This document shows, piece by piece, positions 35,215-46,579 of a stretch of DNA of 64,000 nucleotides. The notes beneath the pieces were generated by a model, which made no database searches, was not told the DNA's origin, and was given only the letters and a program-made list of their open reading frames with translations. The position numbers were made by a program, and so were the translations under genes. This DNA is from Spirometra erinaceieuropaei (lineage: Eukaryota > Platyhelminthes > Cestoda > Diphyllobothriidea > Diphyllobothriidae): contig CACRXP010000094.1 in assembly GCA_902702965.1 (NCBI GenBank), forward strand, positions 125,611 through 189,610. Reading direction: 5' to 3'. The stretch's first letter is position 1. Each line of letters starts with the position of its first letter.

Positions 35215-35345
35215 TATTACTCCACCCTAACTCTGCAGCTAACAGTAGACCTTACCTTAACCTTAGACTTGATCCTTGCCGTCAACTTTGGATTTAGCTT
35301 TAAACCCAGTTCTTAAACTCATCCCCACCCTAAACGTAAGTCTAA
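35215..35345 (-). repeat. Degenerate telomere-like tract (C-rich on plus strand)
   Basis: Contains CACCCTAACTCTGC, CCTTACCTTAACCTTAGAC and CACCCTAAACG. It is the CCCTAA-strand counterpart of the tracts at 4225 and 45465. Confidence 0.5.
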
Positions 35346-36079
35346 ACCTGATAGCACTGGAAGCCGACTCAAGGCCCCCATATTGCAAGCGGTTTCTTCT
35401 CTCATTGCCTGTTTTCGGGACTATATAAGTCTGTTCTACCCTCTTGCGTATCATTCCTGCAAAAGACGAGCATAAGGTGTTAACTATTCCGCCTCTGCTC
35501 TCTGCCTCACCGCTGCTTGAACTGCGGACTTGCATTAGGACATTTCCTGGCCTGGAATTAGCTCACATCTACCAGGGATAAGGTAGCAGGCACCAGCGAA
35601 GACTGCGACTTGGGGATGCAGCGAACGCTGGGAAGATCATAATTCCACTTTTTTAGATCGCGTTACGAGCTCCTTTATCGGCTAAATGATTACTTGTTTG
35701 CTTCAATCACTAAGTGAAAGCGCGTTGTCGGTTTGGCGAAATTTTAGACGGTTTGTGTGGTAGCACCGCGCCTAGTTTTATTAAACAGCTTCTTGCAACT
35801 CTGAGTCCACTCCTTTTTTGTTTGAAGCACAATTTTCATGCGCGTTCCGTAAATGTAAATTTTAGTTTCACCTTTTGTGATCTATTCTAGGTTACTTGGT
35901 AGGCACAGTCATTTTAGCGCGCAAATACAAGCAGAGTATGCGTTTTTAATGGTTTTTCTCAGTGCCTTGCTGGTCATGAAACTGCACTTCACTCCCACCC
36001 TTGTTTTAGGCTGCTTGTTTTGAGTTCTCAAACATTAGCCTCACTGTCGATGTTGAAAGAGAGTCTTTAATTAGGTAGG
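35346..36079. other. Intergenic DNA, nothing recognised
   Basis: Short frames only. Confidence 0.3.
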
Positions 36080-36986
36080 TTTGTAAAAATAATCATCCTG
36101 CAGCATAATTCTATAATAATTCAGTTACCTCAGGGTGTCGGCCTTCGAGCGAATTTCTTTCCCGCTATATGCAAACACTTTACTCCTTAAAAAGTAACTA
36201 CATAAGGAGCATTCATTTTTCTCATTGATTTTCGAGGCCCTTAATAATTCAGTTACATTTTATGGGAAAAATGCATGAAAATATTCATTCTTTCGCTAAT
36301 TCGTTAGATAATGACGTCTTCGTCCAATTGTATACTCAAAGGAAGAGTTTCATTCGGTTTTCAAAATTTTTTCCAATTTCCGAATAATTTTGAACCCGAC
36401 CTGCCGTTACGCATGTATTCAGGGTTTCCAAACTACAAGGTGTCTATTTTCCGCGTACGGATAGCCATACATTTCTCCACGGTATTAATGGGAGACCGTA
36501 TGGGATTCATAACATTTAACAGGGTATTTAAGCATAATTGTTAACTTTACAAGCCCCATTGGTAAATGCACAGACGACGTTTTATGGATGGCAGTCTTAT
36601 GGTATTAAAAACTCATAAGTAGTATCTTTTTAAAAAACCGACCTATGCCCTTCCAACGAGTATAAATATTTATGGCAACGTAATTTTCTCTCGAGCGAGC
36701 AAAAACATGAATACTTTGATGCATTTTTCCCAGCAAATATGATCGAATTTTGAAGGCATCAGAAACCAATGAGAACTATGAATGTTATATAAGTAGCCAT
36801 TTGTTACACGGTATGCCTTTACATGCAGCCGAAAAAAGTTCGTTCGAAAGCCCGCATTCTAAGAGAACTGAATTATTATAGAATTAAAGTGTATGATGAT
36901 AAGTTTTCAAGCCTATTGATATTTTTGAAAGGAAAGCGGGATGCAGAATTTTTTCTGGCATTTCATGACAAAACCCACCTACTATA
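36080..36986. mobile_element. Fold-back element FB, copy 4 (nearly complete)
   Basis: The left arm (36080-36420) and right arm (36640-36986) are inverted relative to each other. Both contain the CATTGATTTTCG or inverse core and the ATGCATGAAAATATTCATTC block. The outer right end is CACCTACTATA; the extreme left end is lost. The middle contains the family spacer with CCGCGTACGG. It is non-coding. Confidence 0.75.
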
Positions 36987-38794
36987 GCTTCGAATGGTTA
37001 TTCCTCGTAAAAAATCTCACAAGGATTAGGCGGGATCAGAACTATATTTGCAATCCTTACGCACTTATTTATCGCGTTAAAATTAGCGAAAATCAACAAT
37101 AATTTGTAGACTTTCGAAACTATTAAGCAGGACTCATACAATGACTCTCACCAAAATGCTATTTAAACCGCACTTTTGCAACTGTTTGCACTTCCATTTT
37201 TGTCATGTTTAGAGCTGCCGAACTATGCAACCTTAATTCTTGCTCCGAAGGGGTAGAATTTCAAATGATCCCCAGGAAGTCACAAACGTCGAAATTCTAT
37301 CAGACTGTTTGCGGCTTTGTGCGTCGCAGTTGTGCGGTCCTAACTGGGGCACCAGCTTTATTTCTACCCTGCCTCCTGCTGTTTCGCGATACTTTCTGCA
37401 GACCCGCCTATGGTGGCAGTTTGTCACCTATGAAGTGGAATGAACCAGCCCACGCACAGCAGCGTAAACTGTGCGGTGTAGCCTAAACTCTGAAATTCTC
37501 GCCCGCAAACACAGACGGTTTTTAAAAGCCCTTTGTGATTTACTACCACTCATGAACCCGAAAAGGCTAAAGTTACATTGTTAACACCATGGGAGAGTTG
37601 CAAGGGCGTGCGAAAATAGGGGGGGGGGGCGAGAAAGGTGACGCACAGCCCCGAGATTATGCAACCGGTCTGTTATAAAGCCATCAGACTCTGCAATTAT
37701 TCACTTCTCAAATTTTATTTGCAACACGTCGGGATCACCAACTTGTAAACTCTAAGCCATGCGACTGTGCTGAGAGCACTAACACCCAAGAGTGGTCATC
37801 TAACCTGGGGGTTTATTACATACACAACCGTGAGTCGTTCTCCTAGGCGGCACCGGCGAAGCCAAAGCTGACCTTGAAAGCGTCCAATCATGGCCCTGGA
37901 GTTGTTGAGACATCAGTGACATCTGCTCCTATAGGCTTGTGGGCCAAGCTTAAGTGGAAGGTATCTAATTGTTGTCTTTTGTGTTTGCTGATAGGTGGTA
38001 TGTCTAGTGGCCTATGCCATGTTCAAATGGCGCATGGGTAGCTGTGACTCGGTAGATGCATGTGCGTCCGAATTGAAATTGGTCCAGTGGTTGCGGGTCA
38101 GAGCGTCTGGGACTGTTGGCTGCAATGGTGAAGGGTCTCGAGACAACGGGGCCTTCACCGTGGACACCAGTCATAACAATGAGGGCTGTTGAAAACACGA
38201 TTTTCCGGGCAATATCAGACTGAATGTGTCGAAATTGTGCTTTCTACAGTTCATGCATTTGAAATCGTCTGCTCTGTCATGCCTCTATGAAAAATAAGAA
38301 CCAGACATCTATCGCCTGCAAGCAGAGTGGTAGGCGACAAATTTCTCTGTGGTAGGCAGCAGTTTAACATCGTCTCTGTCTATATGGTAATTGGAAGGGC
38401 GGCTCATTTAGGATCTACAAGTCTTTTTACTATGGCAAAGGTGAGGGATGTATATAGCATCCAGAAAACTGAAAGTTTTCCGTTACTTTTGCAAAGCAGT
38501 TGTTTTGGAGATTCTGCAGGAGCCGTCCGAGTTGTAAGTCGTAAATACCATAGGCGGTCAAGCTGTGATGATCGTCTTCGACATTCTCACTTCGCTTAAC
38601 CGTGCTTCTCTACTGAAGGTTAATTGCATCAGATTCGCGAGTTTTTCGCGTAGTCTACATTTGTCGTTCATTTATTTGATATGATGAATGACAGTTCGAC
38701 CTTCGTTGACGATGATGTCCACCCTGTGTGCTCTGCAGCAGAGTAGGAGCGTGGACGGTGATTTGGGCGTGAAGTGGGCTAAAGTGATACCAGA
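36987..38794. other. Intergenic DNA; G11 run at 37619
   Basis: A poly-G run of 11 lies at 37619-37629. 37840-38200 is GC-richer, with short overlapping frames on both strands and no recognisable domain. Nothing else is called. Confidence 0.35.
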
Positions 38795-38975
38795 CTAGCA
38801 CAGCATCTACCGCACTCTCTCCTCTTGTCTCACCTGGGCACAGTGTCTAGACAGAGTCAAGAAGACTGGGGGCGACTGAAGGTGCAGACGGTTGACATGA
38901 CGTGAACCTACACCTAGAGGTTCTGCCACACACCCTGGTCCACAGCAAACACTAACCAGAATCCCACTCAAAAGA
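38795..38975 (+). repeat. Dispersed repeat family R3, copy A
   Basis: Shares CATCTACYGYACTCTC, CAAGAAGAC and CTGGTCCACA with 53488-53660, and GTCTACCGCACTCTCTCCT with the inverted copy at 42425-42535. Similar fragments lie near 55620 and 59330. It is non-coding and GC-rich. The class is unknown. Confidence 0.6.
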
Positions 38976-39305
38976 AGGAGAGGGGAGGATGGATCCCGCG
39001 AGGTGGGGGTGTCATTCGATATTTCTTTCACACCTACCGTATAGTACCGATTCCTTGACTTCGACGCACTACGCAATTAGTTTTGTCTGTGGAAAACCCG
39101 CTGATTGTCCAGGAGACTTTATTTACGGTTCTTCGGCGTCCGTTGTGCGAACTATGTACAACGTCGTATTAGTCATTTCTTTTGTTGAACTATTCTATAC
39201 CTGAAGCATCTGTTCAAGTTTATTTGTTCGATTGTCACTTAGCAAATTCAGTTGGCAACTTCATTAACGACAGGGAAAATATCCCATTGCTACCGACGTG
39301 GCATT
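38976..39305. other. Intergenic DNA, nothing recognised
   Basis: A short frame at 38989-39204 has no motif. Confidence 0.3.
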
Positions 39306-39475
39306 GAGCCCGTGGCTGAATGGTAGAGCGCTGGGCTTCAAACGCCATATGATCACATAATCTCAAGTTCAAGTCCTAGGTATCGTCGATCTGGAACTGG
39401 GTATGCCTGGCTGGCTACGGCCAGTATGCCAGGAATTGCCATTCCAGTCTTCCTTGTTCTGTTAGTCGTCATTCT
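39306..39475 (+). mobile_element. tRNA-derived SINE with a different head
   Basis: Head GAGCCCGTGGCTGAATGGTA (good A box), GGGCTTCAAAC anticodon-like arm, then AAGTTCAAGTCC (B box). The body after the head is shared with the SINEs at 25805 and 44766: GGGTATGCCTGGCTG, GAATTGCCATTCCAGTCT, ending CATTCT. The anticodon arm differs from the Arg-type head of the other two, so it is a subfamily with a swapped tRNA-like head. No clear target duplication is seen. Confidence 0.8.
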
Positions 39476-41122
39476 CAGATTACATATCCGTAGGTTTTCC
39501 TTTATAAACTAGGTATATGTTTTCAACTGCACGTATGAGTACACGTATTATGAGTATATGATACTTCAGTCAAGTTTTATTACCGACTTTTTCCTATGCG
39601 GCGGAATGTCTAGTTACCGAGTTCAGCTGTCCTTTTTTCAGTGACAACTCGGATATCTTATAAAGCAGCCGAAAATCCGTGATAAAGCTTTTTAATCACG
39701 AATAGGCTCAGAAACTCCGATAGGTCCACCGTTATTGCGATACTTAGACTCTGTGTTGTGGCACATTAATTATAATGCGAATCATTTAAAAGTTCTGTTC
39801 TGTGATTGCTAAAAAAGTACCTACGTTAATCACTAGTCTGCCTTCTATTTTGACTCTAAATCAGTAGGCTTCGGCGCACGACTAATTTGGCATCAGACTC
39901 CTGCAGACAATGTATTCGATGCAAACGAAGCCTTGCGTACTGTGAGAAACCTCCGGACTTCACGTTGCTAAGCTGCGCAAAGTCGATGACGGAAACTGAG
40001 TTCTGTTTCTATGGTGCCTCCTGAATAAAATCTAATATGAAACCGTCAAGATGTGGACGATGTGTCAACAGAAGCTCTCCAATCATCCTGACCCCGTTTT
40101 TATGCCTGAACGTAGACGCTGGGGGGGGGGGGGGATAAAATGCGAGAAGCGGATGCAGATTACGCGTGGTTGCCTAATGCCTCCCAGGGCGAGATTCGAG
40201 CAAGTTCTGAAAGCTTGCTGTACCGTCTAATTTGCCGGTTCTCATTCCTGTGGTTTCACGCTGCTGCGCTCTCCCGTCTAAAATCATTCGAGAGCAGGTG
40301 TCTATGAAAAAATGCAGGACTTTGGAGCAGGTAACGTAGGGATACTTCTGCAGAAATATAGTATCCGACCGAAAACATTTGACTCTGTTGGGTGTCATTG
40401 TGCGCCCCTATCTCACGCCCTCGCGTTTGAATCAACGACGGAATGCATAATTCAGTGCTGGCTCGTTAGATTCGTGGTGGAACGCCTGCATCAGCTGTTC
40501 TAGGACTGAGTCATCTAGCGTGGTTTGCACACATTTAAGCACAGCTTGCATTCCTGTCGTGTGCACCGCGTAGGGGTACTTAACATCTCACTGGCGGCCA
40601 CTTCTGTCACACGCACGGAAGTGAAGCGACCATATATTTTGCAGGCGTCTGTGGAAGAAAGCAGTGTAGGCCTCAACTCCAACACTTAAATGTTCCTGGC
40701 GGGTGCTTCTTTAAACCGTTGGATCGATGACGCGGCTTTTTAAAACCAAAGAATCAATGCCTTTCGTGGTCTTTGTTTGAAAACTCTTGCGAAAACATTA
40801 CAATATAAGGAGAGCAGCACTTTTATGCAGCATCTCTTGATGGTTATCTTTTCCATCACTTAAAACGTGTGTCGAAGTTTTGAAATATATTTTAGATCTG
40901 AAAGGATTACTAAGTCGGCGTGCTAATGCCGATCATTTGAAGCAATATTTCCCCTGTATGAAGGTGAAACAATCATATACAGTTGAATGTATTGGAAAGA
41001 ACAAGTTGGGCGACTTATTGACTGTAAATTGTCGCTATATGATAAACATTACGAATGAAGTTTTAGACAGGTATGGTTTTTGGGTTGTGTTGCCGTTGGT
41101 TCTAGTCTTGAAGCAGGAGACA
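39476..41122. other. Intergenic DNA; G14 run at 40121
   Basis: A pure poly-G run of 14 lies at 40121-40134. Short frames (up to 89 codons at 40880) carry no domain. Nothing else is recognised. Confidence 0.35.
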
Positions 41123-41524
41123 CGATCGCTGGGACAAAAGCCTTATTAGCCTGACGTTTCGGATTCCTGCTCGTAACCATCATTAGAGGCCAAAAGCAAC
41201 TGCGGGTGGTTCATGCACAAGAAGTTGAGGTATTTGGAGGACGCAGTCACAATGTTACTGCATATCTATAAATGTTCACGCCTCCCTTCTTCATCAGGGA
41301 CCGCTACGCGAGTGCACAACGTTGCGCACCAAGTGCGACGTTCCCGGATGAAGGGGTGGGGGGGAAGTCGTGAATGTTCATAGGTATGCAGTAGCATGGT
41401 GACTGCATCCTCTAAATACTGCAGCCCCTTGGGCATAAACCACCCGTGTCTGCTGTTGTCTCTGATTATGGTTCGGACAGGAATCCGAAACGTTAGGCTA
41501 AAAAAGCTCTTGTCTCGGCGATTA
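41123..41524. repeat. Palindrome built from two inverted PLE 3' ends
   Basis: The arms, about 195 bases each, run from CGATCGCTGGGAC at 41123 inward and from GTCTCGGCGAT at 41524 inward, meeting near 41320. Each arm carries the lineage-A terminal signature (GCCTGACGTTTCGGATTCCTG on the left, inverted on the right) and the GACGCAGTCAC..TGCATA block. It contains no protein. It is a snap-back arrangement of PLE termini. Confidence 0.8.
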
Positions 41525-41766
41525 TGTCTGTTTCTTCAAGAATACTTCTTGGGACCCGTCTCTTCGCTTTTATTGGCATTGAGGTGTCCCCTCGACGTCC
41601 ACGAGTTTCGTTATAATCGAAGGCAACCATTACGATGTTGATCAATGCCTCTCTGCTAATGATTGTCGTTGTTTTCCCCAGTGAACACGATGGCTGTTGT
41701 GACAACCCGGTGACGATAGTTCCTGAAATTTTTCCACGTATTTGATCTTCTGTGCCGTCTAGAAAA
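41525..41766. other. Short unique stretch
   Basis: The 120-codon minus frame at 41493-41855 crosses three repeat units and is not a gene. Confidence 0.3.
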
Positions 41767-42145
41767 TACAGTAGATGTACTAATTCATGAAATGTCAACC
41801 AAAATTTCAAAATGCATTCTCGTTTCGAAAACAAAATTTCGAAATGCGTTCTCATTTCGAAAAGATAAATTAAGTAGTGCTGTAAAACTAATCAGGATGC
41901 AGCATAAATCTATAACGATCCAGTTACCTCAGGGTGTCGGCTTCCAAAAGAACTTATTTTCGGCTGCATGCAAGATCTATACTCTGCAAAAATTACTACT
42001 TATGTAGTATGCAATTTTCTCATTGATTTTCGATGCCCTTGAAAATTCAATTATATTTCACGGAAAACATGCATAAAAATATTCATTCTTTTACTTATTC
42101 GGTAGAAAAGCACGTCTTCTTCCAACTTCATACTCAAAAGATAAG
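41767..42145. mobile_element. Fold-back element FB, copy 5 (left arm)
   Basis: Starts TACAGTAGATGTACTAATTC, continues through GTTACCTCAGGGTGTCGG, the CTCATTGATTTTCGATGCCC core and CACGTCTTCTTCCAAC, and breaks at about 42145. A small internal duplication of TTTCGAAA..AATGCRTTCTC lies at 41810-41865. The right arm is absent. Confidence 0.75.
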
Positions 42146-42424
42146 TAGAGGCGATGCTAAACCTGCTGCATTGCAAAATCTACCTCCAAAGCCTATCACC
42201 CGGTAGATACGATGATATAATACGGCGGATGGATCGCAGTCCGGATCGTGAATGCGCACCAATAACAAATGCCGTCACTCGGGGCTGGGCTGTCAGAAGC
42301 GGCTGCGGGCATATGCGGAGCTAATTGGGATCGCTGCCGGCCACAGTTTTCGTCATTTTTGAAAAGTCTCGTCAACTGTTGGTTGTAGACCAGGGGATGC
42401 GGATGTATGCCAAGGTGCCGGTTC
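42146..42424. other. Intergenic DNA, nothing recognised
   Basis: Moderately GC-rich, with no supported feature. Confidence 0.3.
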
Positions 42425-42535
42425 TCGCCATGCCAGTCACCTGCGCCCTCTCCCGCCCCCCGGTATTCTTGACCTGGTCTTGACACTGGATCTGGGTTGG
42501 AGAGTAGGAGAGAGTGCGGTAGACGCTGCGCAAGT
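42425..42535 (-). repeat. Dispersed repeat family R3, copy C
   Basis: Inverted relative to 38795 and 53488. Shares GTCTACCGCACTCTCTCCT, CAGTGTCAAGAC and GGGAGAGGG..GCAGGTG when read on the minus strand. Confidence 0.6.
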
Positions 42536-44587
42536 TTACCGCCACTTTGGACTAATTTACGCGCAAGTCATCGTCCCTGCTCTAACAGCGTTATAGTCCA
42601 CACTGTGGACTCCGTCGAAACCTTCGGTCAGACTGTCAGTTTGCAAAATATGCCCGCCAATTAGGTTCTAGTTTAAAAGTGGTTTTGCCGTGGCTTTCCT
42701 AGCTTCCGGCCATTTTTTGTGCCGAAAAACGTCTCTCTGTTAATTCATTTTATGAACTGGCAAGACTACGTTGTTATGTTAGAGAAAAAAGTCGCCGTTT
42801 GTTTGTTAAATGTTCTATTGGTGCTAGATTGCTAGAGTGCTCATCCCTATTCTAAACTCAAACGACAGTCCATCTGCCGCTGCGATCTCTATCCGTTGAG
42901 GTAAGGCTGCAGACACAGTAACTTGAAAGTCGTGGGCACCACCTTCGTACTTAATAAAACAAACTACCAGCCAACCGTATTACAGTGCTTTGTGGCACAT
43001 TATACCGCTGATTTGCATAGCAGGACTTTTTAAAGCAGAAGGCGCCCTTCATTTATCGAAAAAAATGTTATTCCGTGTACCTAGCCCCTCCTGATTCGCA
43101 TCTGAACAAAATCTGATTTCTCGGTCCGAGAAGGCACTTGCTACAGACGTTTCTGGCCTTTTTACAGCTTTTTTTGGCAGCTTTTTTACAGCAGACCGGT
43201 CACAAACATGCGGCCTTGAATGTGAAAAGCTGTATAACATGGAAACGTTCCGGGACTGAAGAAATTTTGTTTTTTTTATCCAAAACGTATCCAGTATGCC
43301 TTCAACATAAATGGCTCCAAGACACTTTCACCTTCCAGAGGAAGACCCTGCACGCTACCAGTTAATCAACAAAGAAAAAGTGATAAACTCTGACCTCATA
43401 CTTGTTTTTAAGATTTCGGTCAAAATAATTTTATTGCATCACCAAATTCATGCTGCAGAAACAGTTAGCTTTTCGTGCAACATCTAATGCTGCAAAGGTT
43501 GTAAAATTGCAAGAGTGTTAAGTAGAAAATGTGGATCTGGCAGTTAAATGAAAAAATCTTCAACTGAAAGTAGTTTCACAATTGTCGAGGCCTAAATCGG
43601 ATCTCCCGAGAAAATCGTTCTAGGGGTAGGATACATCTGACGTCTGCAGGCTCCACCGTGGCGACTGACGGCATATCAGGCGGTGTGAGAAATGCAGAAA
43701 TTTCAAAATGCAGTGATATGTTAGGACGATTTAACAGAATTGGGGTTGAAGCGGTCGAGGAAACTTCATGGCCGATAAATTGGACAGGGCATGTTGCCGG
43801 TGTGTTTGGCAGTTCCCAGGAATTTATAATGTAGGTCGTTAACAGAACGCAGATAACGGAAGGCCGGATTGAGGCGAACTTACTTTTATGTTTTAATCAC
43901 TACTGATGAGAGACTACCAAAGAATAGGCGCTAAATGTAGATCTAACTTGCACAAAACGTAGAAAAAACTGATTTTTGAACCACGAATGTTGTGCCTGTA
44001 ATCACGGCCAAGCACGCTGGAATAATCAATGCAGGTAGAAACGATTTCTGTCATTTGTTGGGTCCCCAGAAGAAAGTGTGTCTTAACTTTTGTGATTTCG
44101 GGATATTCGCATGGAACACTAACTAGGCCGGAACAAAGGAATCCAGCTAGCGCCCATGTCCGCATATTCATCCCTGGATAGAGACATTTGCTTATTGATA
44201 TACCATCAAAAGTGGCCATTTGTCTTTTTATTTTGTTGATTTGTTTTAATCGAGCCGGGAAGGACTTGTTCCAGTTGAGAAACCTTAGCTATTATGGTAA
44301 TTTAAAAAACCCCTATAGTCTTAACTAGGCAGAGGCATATCGTGAAGACGTTTTGGGTTTCCTGACACCCGCTAGATATACCAAAGGAGCTTGATGGTCT
44401 TTTTTTTCTTCGAGAAATCAGAGCGCTTTGGTGACTGGTTACTGTTCAAAAGAGATGTTTCCAACTAGAGTTTTCCACACAAGCATTCAATTACTCCCCG
44501 TCTGATGATATCAGTAGTTTTCCTTAAGTCCTGCATTTATTAGAGGAATGCGAAATTCGACGCTGCTCAAATAACTTGAAGACTGTG
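42536..44587. other. Intergenic DNA, nothing recognised
   Basis: Frames up to about 101 codons without family signals. No repeats matched. Confidence 0.3.
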
Positions 44588-44744
44588 TTAGGGGGCGCTC
44601 ACCGATCGTTCATACGGAACTCACTCGTTCCGTTGTGCCTTATGGGCTCTCTCTCGAACCCAACCAGCAGCCGCGCAGCGGCGCATGATATATAGGCAAC
44701 GGAACGAGTGAGGTCCGTATGAACGATCGGTGAGCGCCCCCTAA
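44588..44744. mobile_element. 157-bp element with 48-bp terminal inverted repeats
   Basis: The left arm (44588-44635, starting TTAGGGGGCGCTCACCGATC) and right arm (44697-44744) are reverse complements with a single mismatch. The 61-base core contains CAGCAGCCGCGCAGCGGCGC. It is non-coding and MITE-like. A TA flanks each GGGGGCGC end, which may be target duplication or part of the repeat. A diverged relative lies at 23312-23393. Confidence 0.85.
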
Positions 44745-44765
44745 AATTGTATATTCTCGATCGAA

Positions 44766-44946
44766 AACCGACAGGGAAACGGGCTCGTGGCCCGGTGAGT
44801 TGAGGCGTTGACTTCTAAACCAACAAGTCGTGAGTTCGAGGCTCGGGTGTTCCACACTTCGGGTTCGGGTATGGCTGGCTGACGACGGCTAATAAGCCAG
44901 AAATGGCCATTCCAGTCTCCCTTGTCTTTGTCGGTAATATCATTCT
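44766..44946 (+). mobile_element. tRNA-Arg-type SINE
   Basis: Near copy of the SINE inserted in the LINE: GGGCTCGTGGCCCGGTGAG, GACTTCTAAACCAAC, GAGTTCGAGGC, then GGGTATGGCTGGCTGACGAC, GCCAGAAATGGCCATTCCAG and the end CTTTGTCGGTAATATCATTCT. It lies 21 bases from the inverted-repeat element. No clear target duplication. Confidence 0.85.
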
Positions 44947-45464
44947 AACTTGAAGACTCTTATTATGTGTTTATTCACATCTGCCACCATCTTTGAAGTT
45001 GCAAAATAATTTAAGGGTGTTTTTAAAGTCATCAGTTTCTCAGTCCAATATGAAGGGATTAGCACCTCCTAGCATTGTTGTTACATTTTTTCTTGGGTTC
45101 AGCTATTGGCACCTCCTTTCGTGCCTTAGTAGTCGTCATGAAGTCAGGCCGCAATATTTAAATATAATTGACTCTTGGAAATTGAAATAAGTGGCCTCTA
45201 GATGGCATGCATTTGGACCAACTAAAACTCTGCTCCTTTTTCCGCTTTCGCACGGCTGTCCCGCCCAAAACGCTTAAACATCTTATCGAAACGTAGCGGA
45301 ATTTCCCAAATACCGCATCCGATATGACGATCTACATAATTTATTATTAGGGTAGCGAGATCACAATTTAATCTATTCCTCGGTGAGACTGTCCTATATG
45401 GCCCCCCTCTAACAGAACCCGGGGGACTTTAAGCCAGTTTGTAGTGCAAATAGGGTTGTGCGTG
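44947..45464. other. Intergenic DNA, nothing recognised
   Basis: No supported feature. Confidence 0.3.
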
Positions 45465-45645
45465 TCAGGTTAGGGCTACGATTAGATTAAGGATCAGTTC
45501 TGGGGCTAGATTTATTGCTAATGGTAAGGTAAGTAGGATGAAGTCTAGGGTTTAGGTGGGAGCTAGTGGTAACTGAAGAGATCAGCCTTAGGGTAGGGTT
45601 AGAGTCAGGACTACCGTTTAGTTTAGTTTTTCATTGGGATTATTG
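45465..45645 (+). repeat. Degenerate telomere-like (TTAGGG) tract
   Basis: CAGGTTAGGGCTACG, CTAGGGTTTAGG, CTTAGGGTAGGGTTAGAG and similar, with strong G over C bias. It directly precedes the proline-rich open frame. Confidence 0.5.
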
Positions 45646-45791
45646 TTGGGGTTAGTATACTGGATAATTTTGCCCTACTCCGCCGGTGGACAGTCTCCAC
45701 GATGCTGCCAATGCCGTTTTGAGTTTGATGCTCATACACGCACTGGTTTTAACAACACTGTCGCCCTCCTGTTTCACTCTTATCCGCAAAG

Positions 45792-46052
45792 ATCATGAAT
45801 AGCCCACGGACCGCCATTCCCCAACTCAACGAGATACGTCGGGAGAACGAAATAGGCACCTCACCTGAAACCGAGTTTGACGCCCCTACACCTCCTCCTC
45901 CGCCTCCTCCTCCTTCATCGGAACCAGCCATTTTCCGACCCAACGACTTCGGCACAACCCGCGCGTCGCGACCAATGTTCCCCAATCTTCCGAGTACGTT
46001 TTCTGCCCACCTCAGATCGCTATCCAATTTGTTTTACGCTTCACGTATGGGG
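45792..46052 (+). CDS. Candidate proline-rich exon
   Basis: The pyrimidine-rich CTCCTGTTTCACTCTTATCC and AG at 45790-45791 would be an acceptor. The frame then runs 87 codons, including ATG at 45795, to a donor-like GGG|GTGAGA at 46053. Both ends are phase 0. The segment has an Asn/Arg/Glu-rich start (PQLNEIRRENE), a PTPPPPPPPP run at about residues 31-40, and FRPNDFGTTRASRP afterwards. Proline runs of this kind bind profilin, SH3 or WW domains in cytoskeletal and signalling proteins. No family is recognised. The opposite strand is also open here (poly-Gly), so coding status is uncertain. GC content is higher than in the flanks. Confidence 0.35.
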
Positions 46053-46574
46053 GTGAGAAAATGCGACTTCCAGTCCTTGTTACAGCGACGGTGCTTGCGC
46101 GGTCTTTAAAACAGCTGCTTCATTAGCCTGCGTTTTTGGACTTTTACAGGAGTCCTCCACAACAGGTTATTCGAGTTTGACAGCGTGTGAACAGCTTTGT
46201 AGTCAGACAGTGAAGGGTGGGAAAGGAAAACTAGTTAGGGTCTGTGGCTGGGTTGCGTTCCCGCCGTCCAACCTACAGCGGCCTCATAGCGAGGGCTGAG
46301 TCGCTTTGCGACCGTGGGAGTAGGGCGAGCTTGGCTCTTCTGTTTGTTTCAGACCTCGTAAATCCAGCTGCAGGGTTGCCTGCTCTGCATTTTGTTGCCC
46401 GTATAGCAGGTTCGTTTACTTAAGGCGGTTTTTATTTTTGTTCTCCTCAAACTCACCTTAAGTTGCAGAATTTGTACCTGAAACGGAATTCGTCTGCAAA
46501 TCTCACAAGTATTCTCTACAGTAGTAAGTGGAGAGTTTGTTAACCGTAAATATTATGCACATCGGAAAAATAAT
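46053..46574. other. Intergenic DNA before PLE-3
   Basis: The frame continues to 46109 without a domain. Nothing else is seen. Confidence 0.3.
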
Positions 46575-46579
46575 CGTCG

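Noticed and set aside
39306..39380. tRNA gene
   Set aside because: A and B boxes are present, but the acceptor stem does not close and the body continues into the SINE.
37619..40134. Poly-G runs (G11 at 37619, G14 at 40121)
   Set aside because: Simple homopolymers, possibly affected by sequencing error. No linked structure was found.
41493..41855. 120-codon minus-strand frame
   Set aside because: Spans a PLE-end palindrome, a unique stretch and an FB left arm, so it is a chance fusion.
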